Assembly (NCBI GenBank): GCA_947442905.1
Contig: CANEWV010000002.1
Span: forward strand, 1-20,209
Direction of reading: 5' to 3'
DNA length: 20,209 nucleotides
Origin: Chitinophagaceae bacterium
GTDB lineage: Bacteria; Bacteroidota; Bacteroidia; Chitinophagales; Chitinophagaceae
The notes beneath the pieces were generated by a model. That model did not search any database. It worked only from the letters and a program-made list of their open reading frames with translations, and was not told the origin of the DNA. Position numbers and translations under genes: made by a program. Shown piece after piece: positions 1 through 6,547 of this stretch (within the stretch, counting starts at the first letter, position 1; each line of letters begins with the position of its first letter).

Positions 1-603
1 ACCGAAGCGCTGCATGTTATTGATGTTAATAGTGGTTATAAGAGTGTGAGCAATAGCCAAGAAGAAAATGCATTAGAAACAAATTTAGAAGCTGCAGAAG
101 AGATTTCTAGACAATTACGACTCAGAGATATTGGTGGTATTATTGTGATTGATTTTATTGACATGAAACTTCCTGACAATAAAAGAAAAGTGCAAGAAGC
201 CATGGATACTTTTATGAAGGCAGATCGTGCAAAACATTCGGTACTTCCTATTTCTAAATTTGGTCTCTTACAAGTAACGCGTCAAAGAATGCGTCCAGAA
301 GTAAATATCAATACTTCTGAAAATTGTACGGCATGTAATGGAAGCGGAAAAATGACTTCTGCACTACTATTAGAAGATGAAATTGAAAATAAGCTGGTTT
401 ATTTGGCCTCTCATGCCCATAAAAAGCTCCAATTGGTGGTTCACCCCATTATTGCGGCTTATTTAACCAAGGGGATATTTAGCAACAAACTGAGCAAACT
501 CCGTAAAAAGCATGGGGTGAAGCTCGGTTTAGCGGAAAATACCAACTACCACCTCACCGAATTCAGGTTTTTTGACGCCCAGGAGGAAGAAATTAAGTTC
601 TAA
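1..603 (+). CDS. rng: Ribonuclease G/E family endoribonuclease, 3' part (5' end outside window)
   Basis: The reading frame is open from base 1, so the gene starts upstream; 200 C-terminal residues are visible. RNase G/E enzymes are single-strand-specific endoribonucleases for rRNA processing and mRNA decay. The first residues contain VIDVNSG (first catalytic Asp) and, after a spacer, GGIIVIDFIDM (second catalytic Asp), the two Mg-binding aspartates of the DNase I-like domain. Next come the conserved TRQRMRPE block and CTACNGSGK, whose CxxC matches the zinc-link that joins subunits. The protein ends about 100 residues after that motif with no long RNase E-type scaffold, so it resembles RNase G in size. 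A GTG at position 46 is in frame but lies after the first catalytic motif, so it cannot be the true start. A hairpin terminator follows at 691. Confidence 0.93.
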   Translation, partial: TEALHVIDVNSGYKSVSNSQEENALETNLEAAEEISRQLRLRDIGGIIVIDFIDMKLPDNKRKVQEAMDTFMKADRAKHSVLPISKFGLLQVTRQRMRPEVNINTSENCTACNGSGKMTSALLLEDEIENKLVYLASHAHKKLQLVVHPIIAAYLTKGIFSNKLSKLRKKHGVKLGLAENTNYHLTEFRFFDAQEEEIKF

Positions 604-690
604 CCAGGACCTTCTAAAAAATATTTTTTGATATTAATATAATTAATAATACGAATTATTTTTCCCACCTTAAGCGTAAAGAACAAAATT

Positions 691-716
691 AAAAAGGCCA
701 ATTTGGCCTTTTTTTT
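691..716 (+). terminator. Rho-independent terminator after the RNase G/E gene
   Basis: Arms 691-699 (AAAAAGGCC) and 705-713 (GGCCTTTTT) pair perfectly around a 5-nt loop, and eight T residues end the element. It lies 88 nt after the stop codon and fits the end of the rng transcript. The A-tract before the stem would let it work on the other strand too, but no minus-strand gene is nearby. Confidence 0.75.
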
Positions 717-852
717 ATCCAAAAACGGGCAAAAAATACCCCAAAAACACCCTCCGTCAAACTGTCGGACCGGACCTGGCCTAAATGTCAGGCTCAGGGT
801 CTTATTACGAAGGAAATCGTAGATTAAATTTCCCGTAAATCTTAAAAAATAT

Positions 853-882
853 TTTGCCATCTGCCCCATTATTGTACCTTAG
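853..882 (+). promoter_or_regulatory. Bacteroidota-type promoter (-33/-7) before a short terminated unit
   Basis: TTTG at 853-856 and TACCTTAG at 875-882 match the Bacteroidota -33 (TTTG) and -7 (TAnnTTTG) elements with one mismatch in the -7 box and an 18-bp spacer, within the usual range. Transcription would start near 888. No start codon with an open frame of useful length follows before the terminator at 912-939. Confidence 0.5.
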
Positions 883-887
883 CAGTA

Positions 888-940
888 GAATTTAATGGGT
901 TAGTAAGTAATAAGGGCCAGTAGCAATGCTGGCCCTTTTA
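888..940 (+). ncRNA. Candidate very short noncoding RNA (about 50 nt)
   Basis: The unit is bounded by the promoter-like pair at 853-882 and the terminator hairpin at 912-939. The predicted transcript is about 25 nt of single-stranded leader (no plausible open frame) followed by a 9-bp GC-rich stem. It could be an independent small RNA, an abortive or premature-termination product, or a decoy. It matches no RNA family I recognise. The boundaries are inferred from sequence only. Confidence 0.3.
912..939 (+). terminator. Rho-independent terminator upstream of radA
   Basis: Arms 912-920 (AAGGGCCAG) and 929-937 (CTGGCCCTT) are perfect complements around an 8-nt loop, and the second arm runs into TTTT. 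It is about 155 nt upstream of radA, so it ends something that starts between 717 and 912 or is a second terminator for rng read-through. Confidence 0.7.
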
Positions 941-1095
941 CATGCCTACTACCACTGCGTTTCAGCAGATTTTCTTCTTTTTTTAAAGGCGTTTTTTTCT
1001 TCTAAATAGAGCTTTTTTCCTCCTTTTTTTACAATACGAACATTGGTTAATTTTTCATTCGCGCGATTCTAATTTTTCTGAAATATCTTTATGCA

Positions 1096-2466
1096 ATGAG
1101 TAAAATAAAATCTGCTTTTTTCTGTAGCAATTGTGGTTATGAAAGTGCAAAATGGATTGGAAAATGTCCAAGTTGTGCGGAGTGGAATACTTTTTCGGAA
1201 GAAATTATTGATAAAGGAATTCAGAAGGATCAAAATTGGGATTCATACCACGAACAAAAGCGCAATTCAAAAATAATTGCACTCGATGAAGTAAAAACAT
1301 CGGAAGAAAAAAGAATTATCTCCAAAGATCCGGAACTCAACCGCGTACTAGGTGGTGGTATCGTAATGGGAAGCATTGTACTGGTTGCTGGAGAGCCCGG
1401 CATTGGAAAAAGTACCTTGTTTTTACAAAATGGGTTACAAGCCACCGATCAGGTTGTTTTATACATTAGTGGGGAGGAAAGTGAACAGCAAATCAAAATG
1501 CGCGCAGATCGACTTAAAATTCCCAACAACAATTTTTACCTGCTCACCGAAACCAACACATCCATCATTTTTGCAGAAATCAAGAAATTAAAACCAACAC
1601 TTGTTATTGTTGATTCGATTCAAACACTGCAATCAAATTTGATTGATTCTGCAGCAGGATCTGTTTCTCAAATTAGAGAATGCGCAGCAGAATTTCAGAA
1701 GTTTGCAAAGCAAACAAACACCCCTGTATTTTTAATTGGCCATATCACCAAAGACGGCGCCATAGCGGGTCCTAAGGTATTAGAGCATATGGTAGATACC
1801 GTTTTACAATTTGAAGGTGATAGACATTATGCGTACCGAATTTTACGTACGTTAAAGAATAGATTTGGTAGTACTGCAGAGTTAGGCATTTATGAAATGA
1901 CTGGCGAAGGCATGCGTGTTGTTTCCAATCCTTCCGAAATTTTAATTGCTCAAAGAGAAGATAGTTTAAGTGGTTCTGCCATCGCTGCAACGCTTGAAGG
2001 TGCCCGTCCATTATTATTAGAAGTACAGGCACTCGTTACACAAAGTGTGTACGGAACCCCACAAAGAACGGTAACCGGATTTGACCTTCGAAGATTACAA
2101 CTCTTACTAGCCGTTTTAGAAAAAAGAGGTGGCTTTCAATTTGGAATGAAAGATGTTTTTGTAAATATTGCGGGCGGAATTAAAATAGAAGACCCTTCTA
2201 CCGACCTTGCCATCATTTGCGCCCTATTATCATCTTATGAAGACGTTCCACTACCACATCAGATCTGTTTTGCTGGTGAAGTAGGATTAAATGGAGAAAT
2301 TAGAGCCGTGAACCGAATTGAACAAAGAATTGCAGAAGCTGAGAAGCTAGGATTTGAAAAAATTATTGTGTCGAGCTACAATAAAAAGAGTTTTAATCCA
2401 AAAGCATATGGCATTCAAGTATTGGCATTAAGTAGAGTAGATGAAGTATATCAACAGCTATTTTAG
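1096..2466 (+). CDS. radA: DNA repair protein RadA (Sms)
   Basis: RadA is a RecA-like, DnaB-like ATPase that drives branch migration of recombination intermediates during repair and transformation. The 456-residue length is typical. A zinc finger is formed by C10, C13, C24 and C27. Walker A is GEPGIGKST at 99-107. The diagnostic RadA motif KNRFG is at 254-258. The C-terminal third (about 300-456) is the Lon-protease-like domain, without a protease role in this family. The ATG at 1096 gives the expected MSKIKSAFFCSNCG start. TATCTTTA at 1084-1091, close to the -7 consensus, lies only 4 nt before the ATG, but no good -33 element is visible. A hairpin at 2479 separates the gene from comF. Confidence 0.97.
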   Translation: MSKIKSAFFCSNCGYESAKWIGKCPSCAEWNTFSEEIIDKGIQKDQNWDSYHEQKRNSKIIALDEVKTSEEKRIISKDPELNRVLGGGIVMGSIVLVAGEPGIGKSTLFLQNGLQATDQVVLYISGEESEQQIKMRADRLKIPNNNFYLLTETNTSIIFAEIKKLKPTLVIVDSIQTLQSNLIDSAAGSVSQIRECAAEFQKFAKQTNTPVFLIGHITKDGAIAGPKVLEHMVDTVLQFEGDRHYAYRILRTLKNRFGSTAELGIYEMTGEGMRVVSNPSEILIAQREDSLSGSAIAATLEGARPLLLEVQALVTQSVYGTPQRTVTGFDLRRLQLLLAVLEKRGGFQFGMKDVFVNIAGGIKIEDPSTDLAIICALLSSYEDVPLPHQICFAGEVGLNGEIRAVNRIEQRIAEAEKLGFEKIIVSSYNKKSFNPKAYGIQVLALSRVDEVYQQLF

Positions 2467-2478
2467 GAGCGATAACCA

Positions 2479-2509
2479 CGCATAAAAATATTTATGCGGT
2501 TAATTTTTA
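2479..2509 (+). terminator. Terminator after radA
   Basis: CGCATAAA (2479-2486) and TTTATGCG (2491-2498) pair perfectly around a 4-nt loop, with a T-rich tract at 2504-2508 a few bases later. It lies 12 nt after the radA stop. The T-tract is not directly attached to the stem, so strength is uncertain. Confidence 0.55.
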
Positions 2510-2538
2510 TTGCTTCTAATTTATTGAGGGTAAGTTGG
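2509..2538 (+). promoter_or_regulatory. Possible comF promoter
   Basis: ATTG at 2509-2512 and TAAGTTGG at 2531-2538 approximate the -33 and -7 elements, with an 18-bp spacer and one mismatch in TAnnTTTG. The comF ATG is only 4 nt downstream of the -7 box, so the mRNA would be essentially leaderless. It follows directly after the radA terminator, which fits a new transcription unit. Confidence 0.35.
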
Positions 2539-2542
2539 ATAA

Positions 2543-3259
2543 ATGCAAACCACTTATTTACCCAAACTTAGCAGTTGGATTGACCCCGTTTTTTGGCTCT
2601 ATTTCCCTAAAAACTGCCCTGCCTGCGGCAGGCCACTTCGGCTCTTTGGGGCCAATATTTGTGGCCGGTGCAGCCAAAACCTACCCGAAACCCACTTTTT
2701 TGAGGCCCCGCGTAACCCCATCGAAAAAATATTTTACGGCAGGCTCCCCATTAATGCGGGGGCGGCAGCCTGGTATTTTCACAAAAATTCGGCCCTACAG
2801 GCCCTACTTTTTCAGTTAAAGTATAAGTCCAACAAAGACGTAGGCTTATTTATAGGTAAGCAAATGGGGGCCTTACTGGCCGCTTCGGAGCGGTTTTCAA
2901 GCATTGATGCGCTGGTGCCTGTGCCACTGCACCCCCAGGCACTCAGTAAAAGGGGGTTTAATCAGGCCGCACTTATATGTGAGGGCATTGGTCAGGTCTG
3001 GCACAAACCGGTGCTTACGGGCGCCATTGCTAGAACCAAACATACCAGCACGCAAACCAAACAAACCAGGGCCGAGCGCTGGGACAATATGGAAAACGCA
3101 TTTACCATAAAAGACCCAACGTCTATTAACGGTAAGCACCTCTTAATCATTGATGACGTAATAACAACGGGTGCAACTATTGAAGCTTGTGGTAAAACAT
3201 TACTTACTATAAAAGACGTAAGGGTGAGTGTTGCAGCGGCCGCTTATCCATTAAAATAG
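2543..3259 (+). CDS. comF: ComF family protein (phosphoribosyltransferase-like)
   Basis: ComF proteins are cytoplasmic and needed for DNA transformation in several bacteria, probably handling incoming single-stranded DNA; the biochemical reaction is not settled. The N-terminus carries a zinc ribbon (C25, C28, C40, C43). The C-terminal half is a type I phosphoribosyltransferase fold, with VPVPLHPQALSKRGFNQA in the middle and the PRPP loop LLIIDDVITTGAT containing D204 and D205. At 238 residues it is normal for the family. The first two thirds (about 2560-3100) use GCC, GGC and CCC codons noticeably more than radA or the downstream genes, whereas the last part is AT-rich like its neighbours. 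The ATG at 2543 places the zinc ribbon at the usual distance from the start. Confidence 0.93.
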   Translation: MQTTYLPKLSSWIDPVFWLYFPKNCPACGRPLRLFGANICGRCSQNLPETHFFEAPRNPIEKIFYGRLPINAGAAAWYFHKNSALQALLFQLKYKSNKDVGLFIGKQMGALLAASERFSSIDALVPVPLHPQALSKRGFNQAALICEGIGQVWHKPVLTGAIARTKHTSTQTKQTRAERWDNMENAFTIKDPTSINGKHLLIIDDVITTGATIEACGKTLLTIKDVRVSVAAAAYPLK

Positions 3260-3351
3260 TTGACACTGCGTATTTTTTCGGAAATTGCGGGTACATTCAA
3301 CAAATAAAGCATGCCATTGTTATGGTAATTAAACAACCTCAATAAAACACC

Positions 3352-3882
3352 ATGAAAAATCTCATCTTAATAGCGACCTTATTTATGTTACAATCTTTTA
3401 CGCCTCCACCAAGCAATAGTATTCACAAGTTTACCATTAAATCTATTGATGGTGGCGTTATTGATTTTTCTAAATTTAAAGGAAAGAAAATTTTAGTAGT
3501 GAACACAGCGTCTGAGTGTGGATACACACCACAGTACGAAGCACTTCAAAAATTAGCAGATACTTACAAAGACAAATTAGTAGTGGTAGGTTTTCCTGCA
3601 AATAATTTTGGTGGACAAGAGCCAGGTACCGATGCAGAAATTAAACAGTTTTGCAAAGCAAGATTTGGTGTAAAATTTCCATTAGCCAGTAAACTAAGTG
3701 TTACCGGCACAGACACTGCACCGATTTACAAATGGCTTACGCAGAAAAAAGAAAATGGTGTGTTAGATGCAACCATCAAATGGAATTTTAATAAATTTTT
3801 ACTAGATGAAAATGGTAAAATGATTGCTTATTTTCCAAGCAGCACAAAACCAGACAGCCCAGAAATTACGGGTAAATTATAA
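3352..3882 (+). CDS. Glutathione-peroxidase-family thiol peroxidase, exported
   Basis: This family reduces hydrogen peroxide and organic hydroperoxides; non-selenium bacterial members usually take electrons from thioredoxin. The active-site cysteine is C56 in NTASECGYTPQY, with the other tetrad residues Q89 (FPANNFGGQEP) and W144/N145 (IKWNFNKFLLD). C101 sits where the resolving cysteine of thioredoxin-dependent members lies. Residues 1-18 or so (MKNLILIATLFMLQSF) form a hydrophobic signal segment without a lipobox cysteine, so the protein is probably periplasmic or membrane-anchored; many homologues are cytosolic. The 176-residue length equals a normal GPx domain plus this leader. It lies 21 nt upstream of holB and may share a transcript with it. 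Confidence 0.92.
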   Translation: MKNLILIATLFMLQSFTPPPSNSIHKFTIKSIDGGVIDFSKFKGKKILVVNTASECGYTPQYEALQKLADTYKDKLVVVGFPANNFGGQEPGTDAEIKQFCKARFGVKFPLASKLSVTGTDTAPIYKWLTQKKENGVLDATIKWNFNKFLLDENGKMIAYFPSSTKPDSPEITGKL

Positions 3883-3903
3883 CCGCTACTAAAGGCCCGT
3901 ACA

Positions 3904-5103
3904 TTGGTATTTAAAGACATTATAGGACAAGCGTCTGTTAAGGCGCACTTAATAGACATGGTGCAGCATAACCGCTTGAGCCATGCATTATTATTTTTAG
4001 GAAAAGAAGGATCAGGTGCACTTCCACTTGCGATAAACTTTGCACAATTTGTGGTAAGCCAACCAGCAGCTAGTGAGCCTGTAGCTGATTTATTTGGCGG
4101 TTTCACAGCTATTGAGGCAGGGCCTGCTTATAAATCTCCTCAAGATTTAGCAGAAGACCCTTCTTATTTGAGAGCCGCAAAACTATTACATCCCGATTTA
4201 CATTTTTCGTACCCGGTTATTTCAAAAAAGGCTGGCGAAAAACCAGTAAGCGCCGATTATATTTCCGATTGGAGAGATTTTTATTTACAGTTTCCGTACG
4301 GTAATATTTATGACTGGTTACAATTTATTGGCGCCGAAAATAAACAAGGAAATATCACTGCCGAAGAGTGCAACGAAATCATTCATAAACTCAGTTTAAA
4401 AAGTTTTGAAAGCGCTTACAAAGTATTGGTACTTTGGATGCCAGAATATTTAGGTAAAGAAGGCAATAAATTACTGAAGCTTATAGAAGAGCCGCCACCT
4501 AATACCTTGTTTATTTTAGTAGCAGAAAGTGAAGAACAAATTTTACCTACGCTACTAAGTAGGTGTCAACTCATAAGGGTGCCGCTTCTTTCCAACGAAG
4601 AAGTAGAAGACGCCCTTTTTGAAAGAGCCAAAGCCAGCAAAGAAACAGCCAGCCAAATTGCGGGTATCGCAGAAGGCAATTACCGAGAGGCACTCCAACT
4701 TTTGCAACACTCCGAAGAAGATTGGCACTCCTATTTAAGAGAGTGGTTAAACGCCACTTTAAAAGGTGGGCCAGCAGCTCAGGTAAAATTTACCGAAGAA
4801 GCGGCTAAACTGGGTAGAGAAAAACAAAAACAGTTTTTGCGCTACTTTAACCACCTGCTACAAATGAGCATCCGTATAAAAGTACTAGGGGCCGATCAGG
4901 TAAAAATGGGCGATCAAGAAAAAGATTTCGCGATTCGTTTAAATAAAATTGCTTCGGTAAGCCAGCAACAGGCCATTATTGAAGAACTGGACAAAGCCTC
5001 TTATTATATAGAGCGTAACGCCAATGGCAAAATGCTATTTCAGGCCCTTACCCTTAAACTCTACCACATCATTCAAAACAAAACCTTAATTTTGAATGAT
5101 TAG
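3904..5103 (+). CDS. holB: DNA polymerase III subunit delta' (clamp-loader), zinc-cysteine-less
   Basis: Delta' is the non-hydrolysing stator of the clamp loader that puts the beta clamp on DNA. The start MVFKDIIGQ and RLSHALLFLG are typical. The P-loop position (GKEGSGAL) lacks the Lys-Thr/Ser needed for ATP hydrolysis, as expected for delta'. The block ending in HPDLHFSYPV, the LLKLIEEPPPNT motif and LLSRCQLI (SRC-like) are present. Residues about 51-92, where delta' normally has a four-cysteine zinc module, contain no cysteine. TTG at 3904 is the best start: no ATG lies between the gpx stop and here, and the next in-frame ATG (codon 19) would remove the conserved first helix. ricT follows after 88 nt, an order also seen in Bacillus (holB-yaaT). 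Confidence 0.92.
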   Translation: MVFKDIIGQASVKAHLIDMVQHNRLSHALLFLGKEGSGALPLAINFAQFVVSQPAASEPVADLFGGFTAIEAGPAYKSPQDLAEDPSYLRAAKLLHPDLHFSYPVISKKAGEKPVSADYISDWRDFYLQFPYGNIYDWLQFIGAENKQGNITAEECNEIIHKLSLKSFESAYKVLVLWMPEYLGKEGNKLLKLIEEPPPNTLFILVAESEEQILPTLLSRCQLIRVPLLSNEEVEDALFERAKASKETASQIAGIAEGNYREALQLLQHSEEDWHSYLREWLNATLKGGPAAQVKFTEEAAKLGREKQKQFLRYFNHLLQMSIRIKVLGADQVKMGDQEKDFAIRLNKIASVSQQQAIIEELDKASYYIERNANGKMLFQALTLKLYHIIQNKTLILND

Positions 5104-5132
5104 CATGGATATGACCTCCTTGCAAACCGCTT

Positions 5133-5157
5133 GATAAAACATAACTTATTGTTTATC
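5133..5157. repeat. Imperfect 25-bp dyad between holB and ricT
   Basis: GATAAA (5133-5138) with TTTATC (5152-5157), and inner ATAA/TTAT around a central C, form a dyad with two mismatched positions per arm. It is AT-only in its core and lacks a following T-run, so it is more like an operator or a weak hairpin than a strong terminator. It is 35 nt upstream of the ricT start. Confidence 0.35.
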
Positions 5158-5191
5158 ATGCACTTATTAACTAATAGTATAACTACATAAT

Positions 5192-6547
5192 ATGGGCTGT
5201 GGATCTTGTGGAACAAGTAAACCTGGTGGTTGCCAAAGTAATGGCGGCTGTAGCACAGGTGGCTGTAACCGCTTAAACGTACACGATTGGCTTTTAAACC
5301 TTCCTTTTAGCGACCCCGAAAGCAACTGCAAAATTGTTGAAGTAAGCTTCAAACAAGGCAGTCGCAAAGAATATTTTAGAAATGCTACCCTTCAATTTTT
5401 TGAAAAAGGAGATTACGTAACACTAGAAGGTGTGAGTGGTTTTGATGTAGGTGAAGTAAGCCTTACTGGCGAACTAGTGCGTATGCAGCTTAAAAAAAAT
5501 AAGCTCGAAGAAACCAGCCCAGAAATTAAAAAAATTATTCGCCGCGCCACAGAAAGAGATATTGAAGCTTTTCATATTAGCAAAGGCCGCGAAAAAGATA
5601 TTTTAGCCAGAAGTAGAGCCGCAGCGATGGAACTGAAACTTCAAATGAAACTCAGTGAAGTAGAAATTCAGGCGGATGGTAAAAAAGCAACTTTCTTTTA
5701 CACTGCAGACGACCGTGTAGACTTTAGAGAACTCATTAAAAAATACGCTACCGACTTTAAATTTAAAGTGGAAATGCGTCAGATAGGTATTCGTCAAGAA
5801 GCTGCAAAGCTTGGTGGCATTGGTTCTTGCGGTAGAGAGCTTTGTTGTAGCACCTGGTTACACGACTTTAAAAGTGTAAACACCACAGCTGCACGTTACC
5901 AAAACTTGTCTATCAATCAAACCAAACTCAGTGGACAGTGTGGTAGATTAAAATGTTGTTTAAACTTTGAATTAGACACCTACCTAGATGCACTGCAAAA
6001 CTTCCCTGATTACGCAGATTCATTAGATACTGCCATGGGTACAGCGCACCTCATTAAAAAAGATATTTTCAAAAATTTAATGTGGTACATCTTACCTAAT
6101 AATTCAAAACATTATCCACTTACCATTCAGCGCGTAAAAGAAATTAAACGCCTCAATGGACAAGGTGTTAAAGTAGACGAGTTACAAGCGGTAGAAGTAA
6201 CCAGCAGTAAACCCAAAGAAGTAGAACCAGCATTTGCGGATGTAGTAGGACAAATTAGTTTACGTACATTAGAAAGAAACGATAAGAGAAGAAGAGACAA
6301 TAATAGAGACAACAGAGGCGACAATCGTGGACCTAATAACAGATCTAACAACAATGGTCCAAGACCTAACAATAACGGACCAAGACCGGACCGCGGACCT
6401 AACAATAACGGACCTCGCCCTAATAATAACGGACCAAGACCCAATAACAACGGACCAAGACCAGACCGCGGACCTAACAACGGTCCAAGACCTAATAACA
6501 ATGGCCCTAGGCCAGCTCAGGATGCTCCAAAAGCACCTGATCAATAG
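5192..6547 (+). CDS. ricT: PSP1-domain protein, RicT/YaaT-like, with repeat-rich C-terminal tail
   Basis: RicT is part of a small complex (with RicA and RicF in Bacillus) that binds iron-sulfur clusters and promotes mRNA maturation by RNase Y; the role in Bacteroidota is less well known. The N-terminus is cysteine-rich (C3, C6, C14, C20, C25). The PSP1 domain (about 40-330) includes GSCGRELCC (C213, C218, C219) and GQCGRLKCC (C250, C255, C256), candidate metal or Fe-S ligands. From about residue 365 the protein becomes basic and disordered (RNDKRRRDNNRDNRGDNRG), then carries seven copies of an N2-3-GPRP motif. The tail is accessory, since the core family ends before it. The final 41 nt overlap the 3' end of the convergent aminotransferase. 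Position after holB matches the conserved neighbourhood. Confidence 0.9.
   Translation: MGCGSCGTSKPGGCQSNGGCSTGGCNRLNVHDWLLNLPFSDPESNCKIVEVSFKQGSRKEYFRNATLQFFEKGDYVTLEGVSGFDVGEVSLTGELVRMQLKKNKLEETSPEIKKIIRRATERDIEAFHISKGREKDILARSRAAAMELKLQMKLSEVEIQADGKKATFFYTADDRVDFRELIKKYATDFKFKVEMRQIGIRQEAAKLGGIGSCGRELCCSTWLHDFKSVNTTAARYQNLSINQTKLSGQCGRLKCCLNFELDTYLDALQNFPDYADSLDTAMGTAHLIKKDIFKNLMWYILPNNSKHYPLTIQRVKEIKRLNGQGVKVDELQAVEVTSSKPKEVEPAFADVVGQISLRTLERNDKRRRDNNRDNRGDNRGPNNRSNNNGPRPNNNGPRPDRGPNNNGPRPNNNGPRPNNNGPRPDRGPNNGPRPNNNGPRPAQDAPKAPDQ
6347..6514 (+). repeat. Tandem NNNGPRP-coding repeats in ricT
   Basis: Seven in-frame copies of the (N)NNGPRP motif, mostly in 21-bp units, with DRGP inserted before two of them. 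Units differ at synonymous positions (AAC/AAT, GGA/GGT/GGC, CCA/CCC/CCT) but stay in frame, which suggests selection on the peptide. Copy number could vary between strains by slippage. The peptide is basic and disordered, which would suit RNA or protein binding. Confidence 0.85.

Larger units (their letters stand above)
604..1095. other. Intergenic region between rng and radA
   Basis: This 492-nt stretch holds no convincing protein gene. It starts AT-rich, with a perfect 14-bp AT palindrome at 616-629, then the rng terminator (691-716), a more GC-rich part (about 720-800) with no recognised element, a promoter-like pair (853-882), a second terminator (912-939) and a pyrimidine-rich tract (about 970-1030) before radA. 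A minus-strand open frame at 600-869 has no family resemblance and runs through the terminator, so I do not call it. Confidence 0.6.

Noticed and set aside
46..603. GTG at 46 as the true start of the first gene
   Set aside because: The same frame continues upstream to base 1 and encodes VIDVNSG, the first catalytic motif of RNase G/E, so the gene is cut by the window edge.
600..869. Minus-strand open frame of 89 codons in the rng-radA gap
   Set aside because: It crosses the rng terminator hairpin, resembles no family I know, and its hydrophobic stretches come from translating AT-rich and poly-A/T DNA.
2535..2819. Plus-strand open frame overlapping the start of comF in another frame
   Set aside because: The frame used by comF has the zinc ribbon and the PRPP-loop motif; this one is Pro-rich noise from the C-rich segment.
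3260..3300. TTGACA at about 3260 as a sigma70 -35 box for gpx
   Set aside because: Bacteroidota use a different promoter consensus, and no -10 or TAnnTTTG element is placed correctly after it.
6127..6501. Minus-strand Leu/Gly-rich open frame opposite the ricT repeats
   Set aside because: Its LLLGLGPLL repetition is the antisense reading of the NNNGPRP-coding repeats, not an independent protein.
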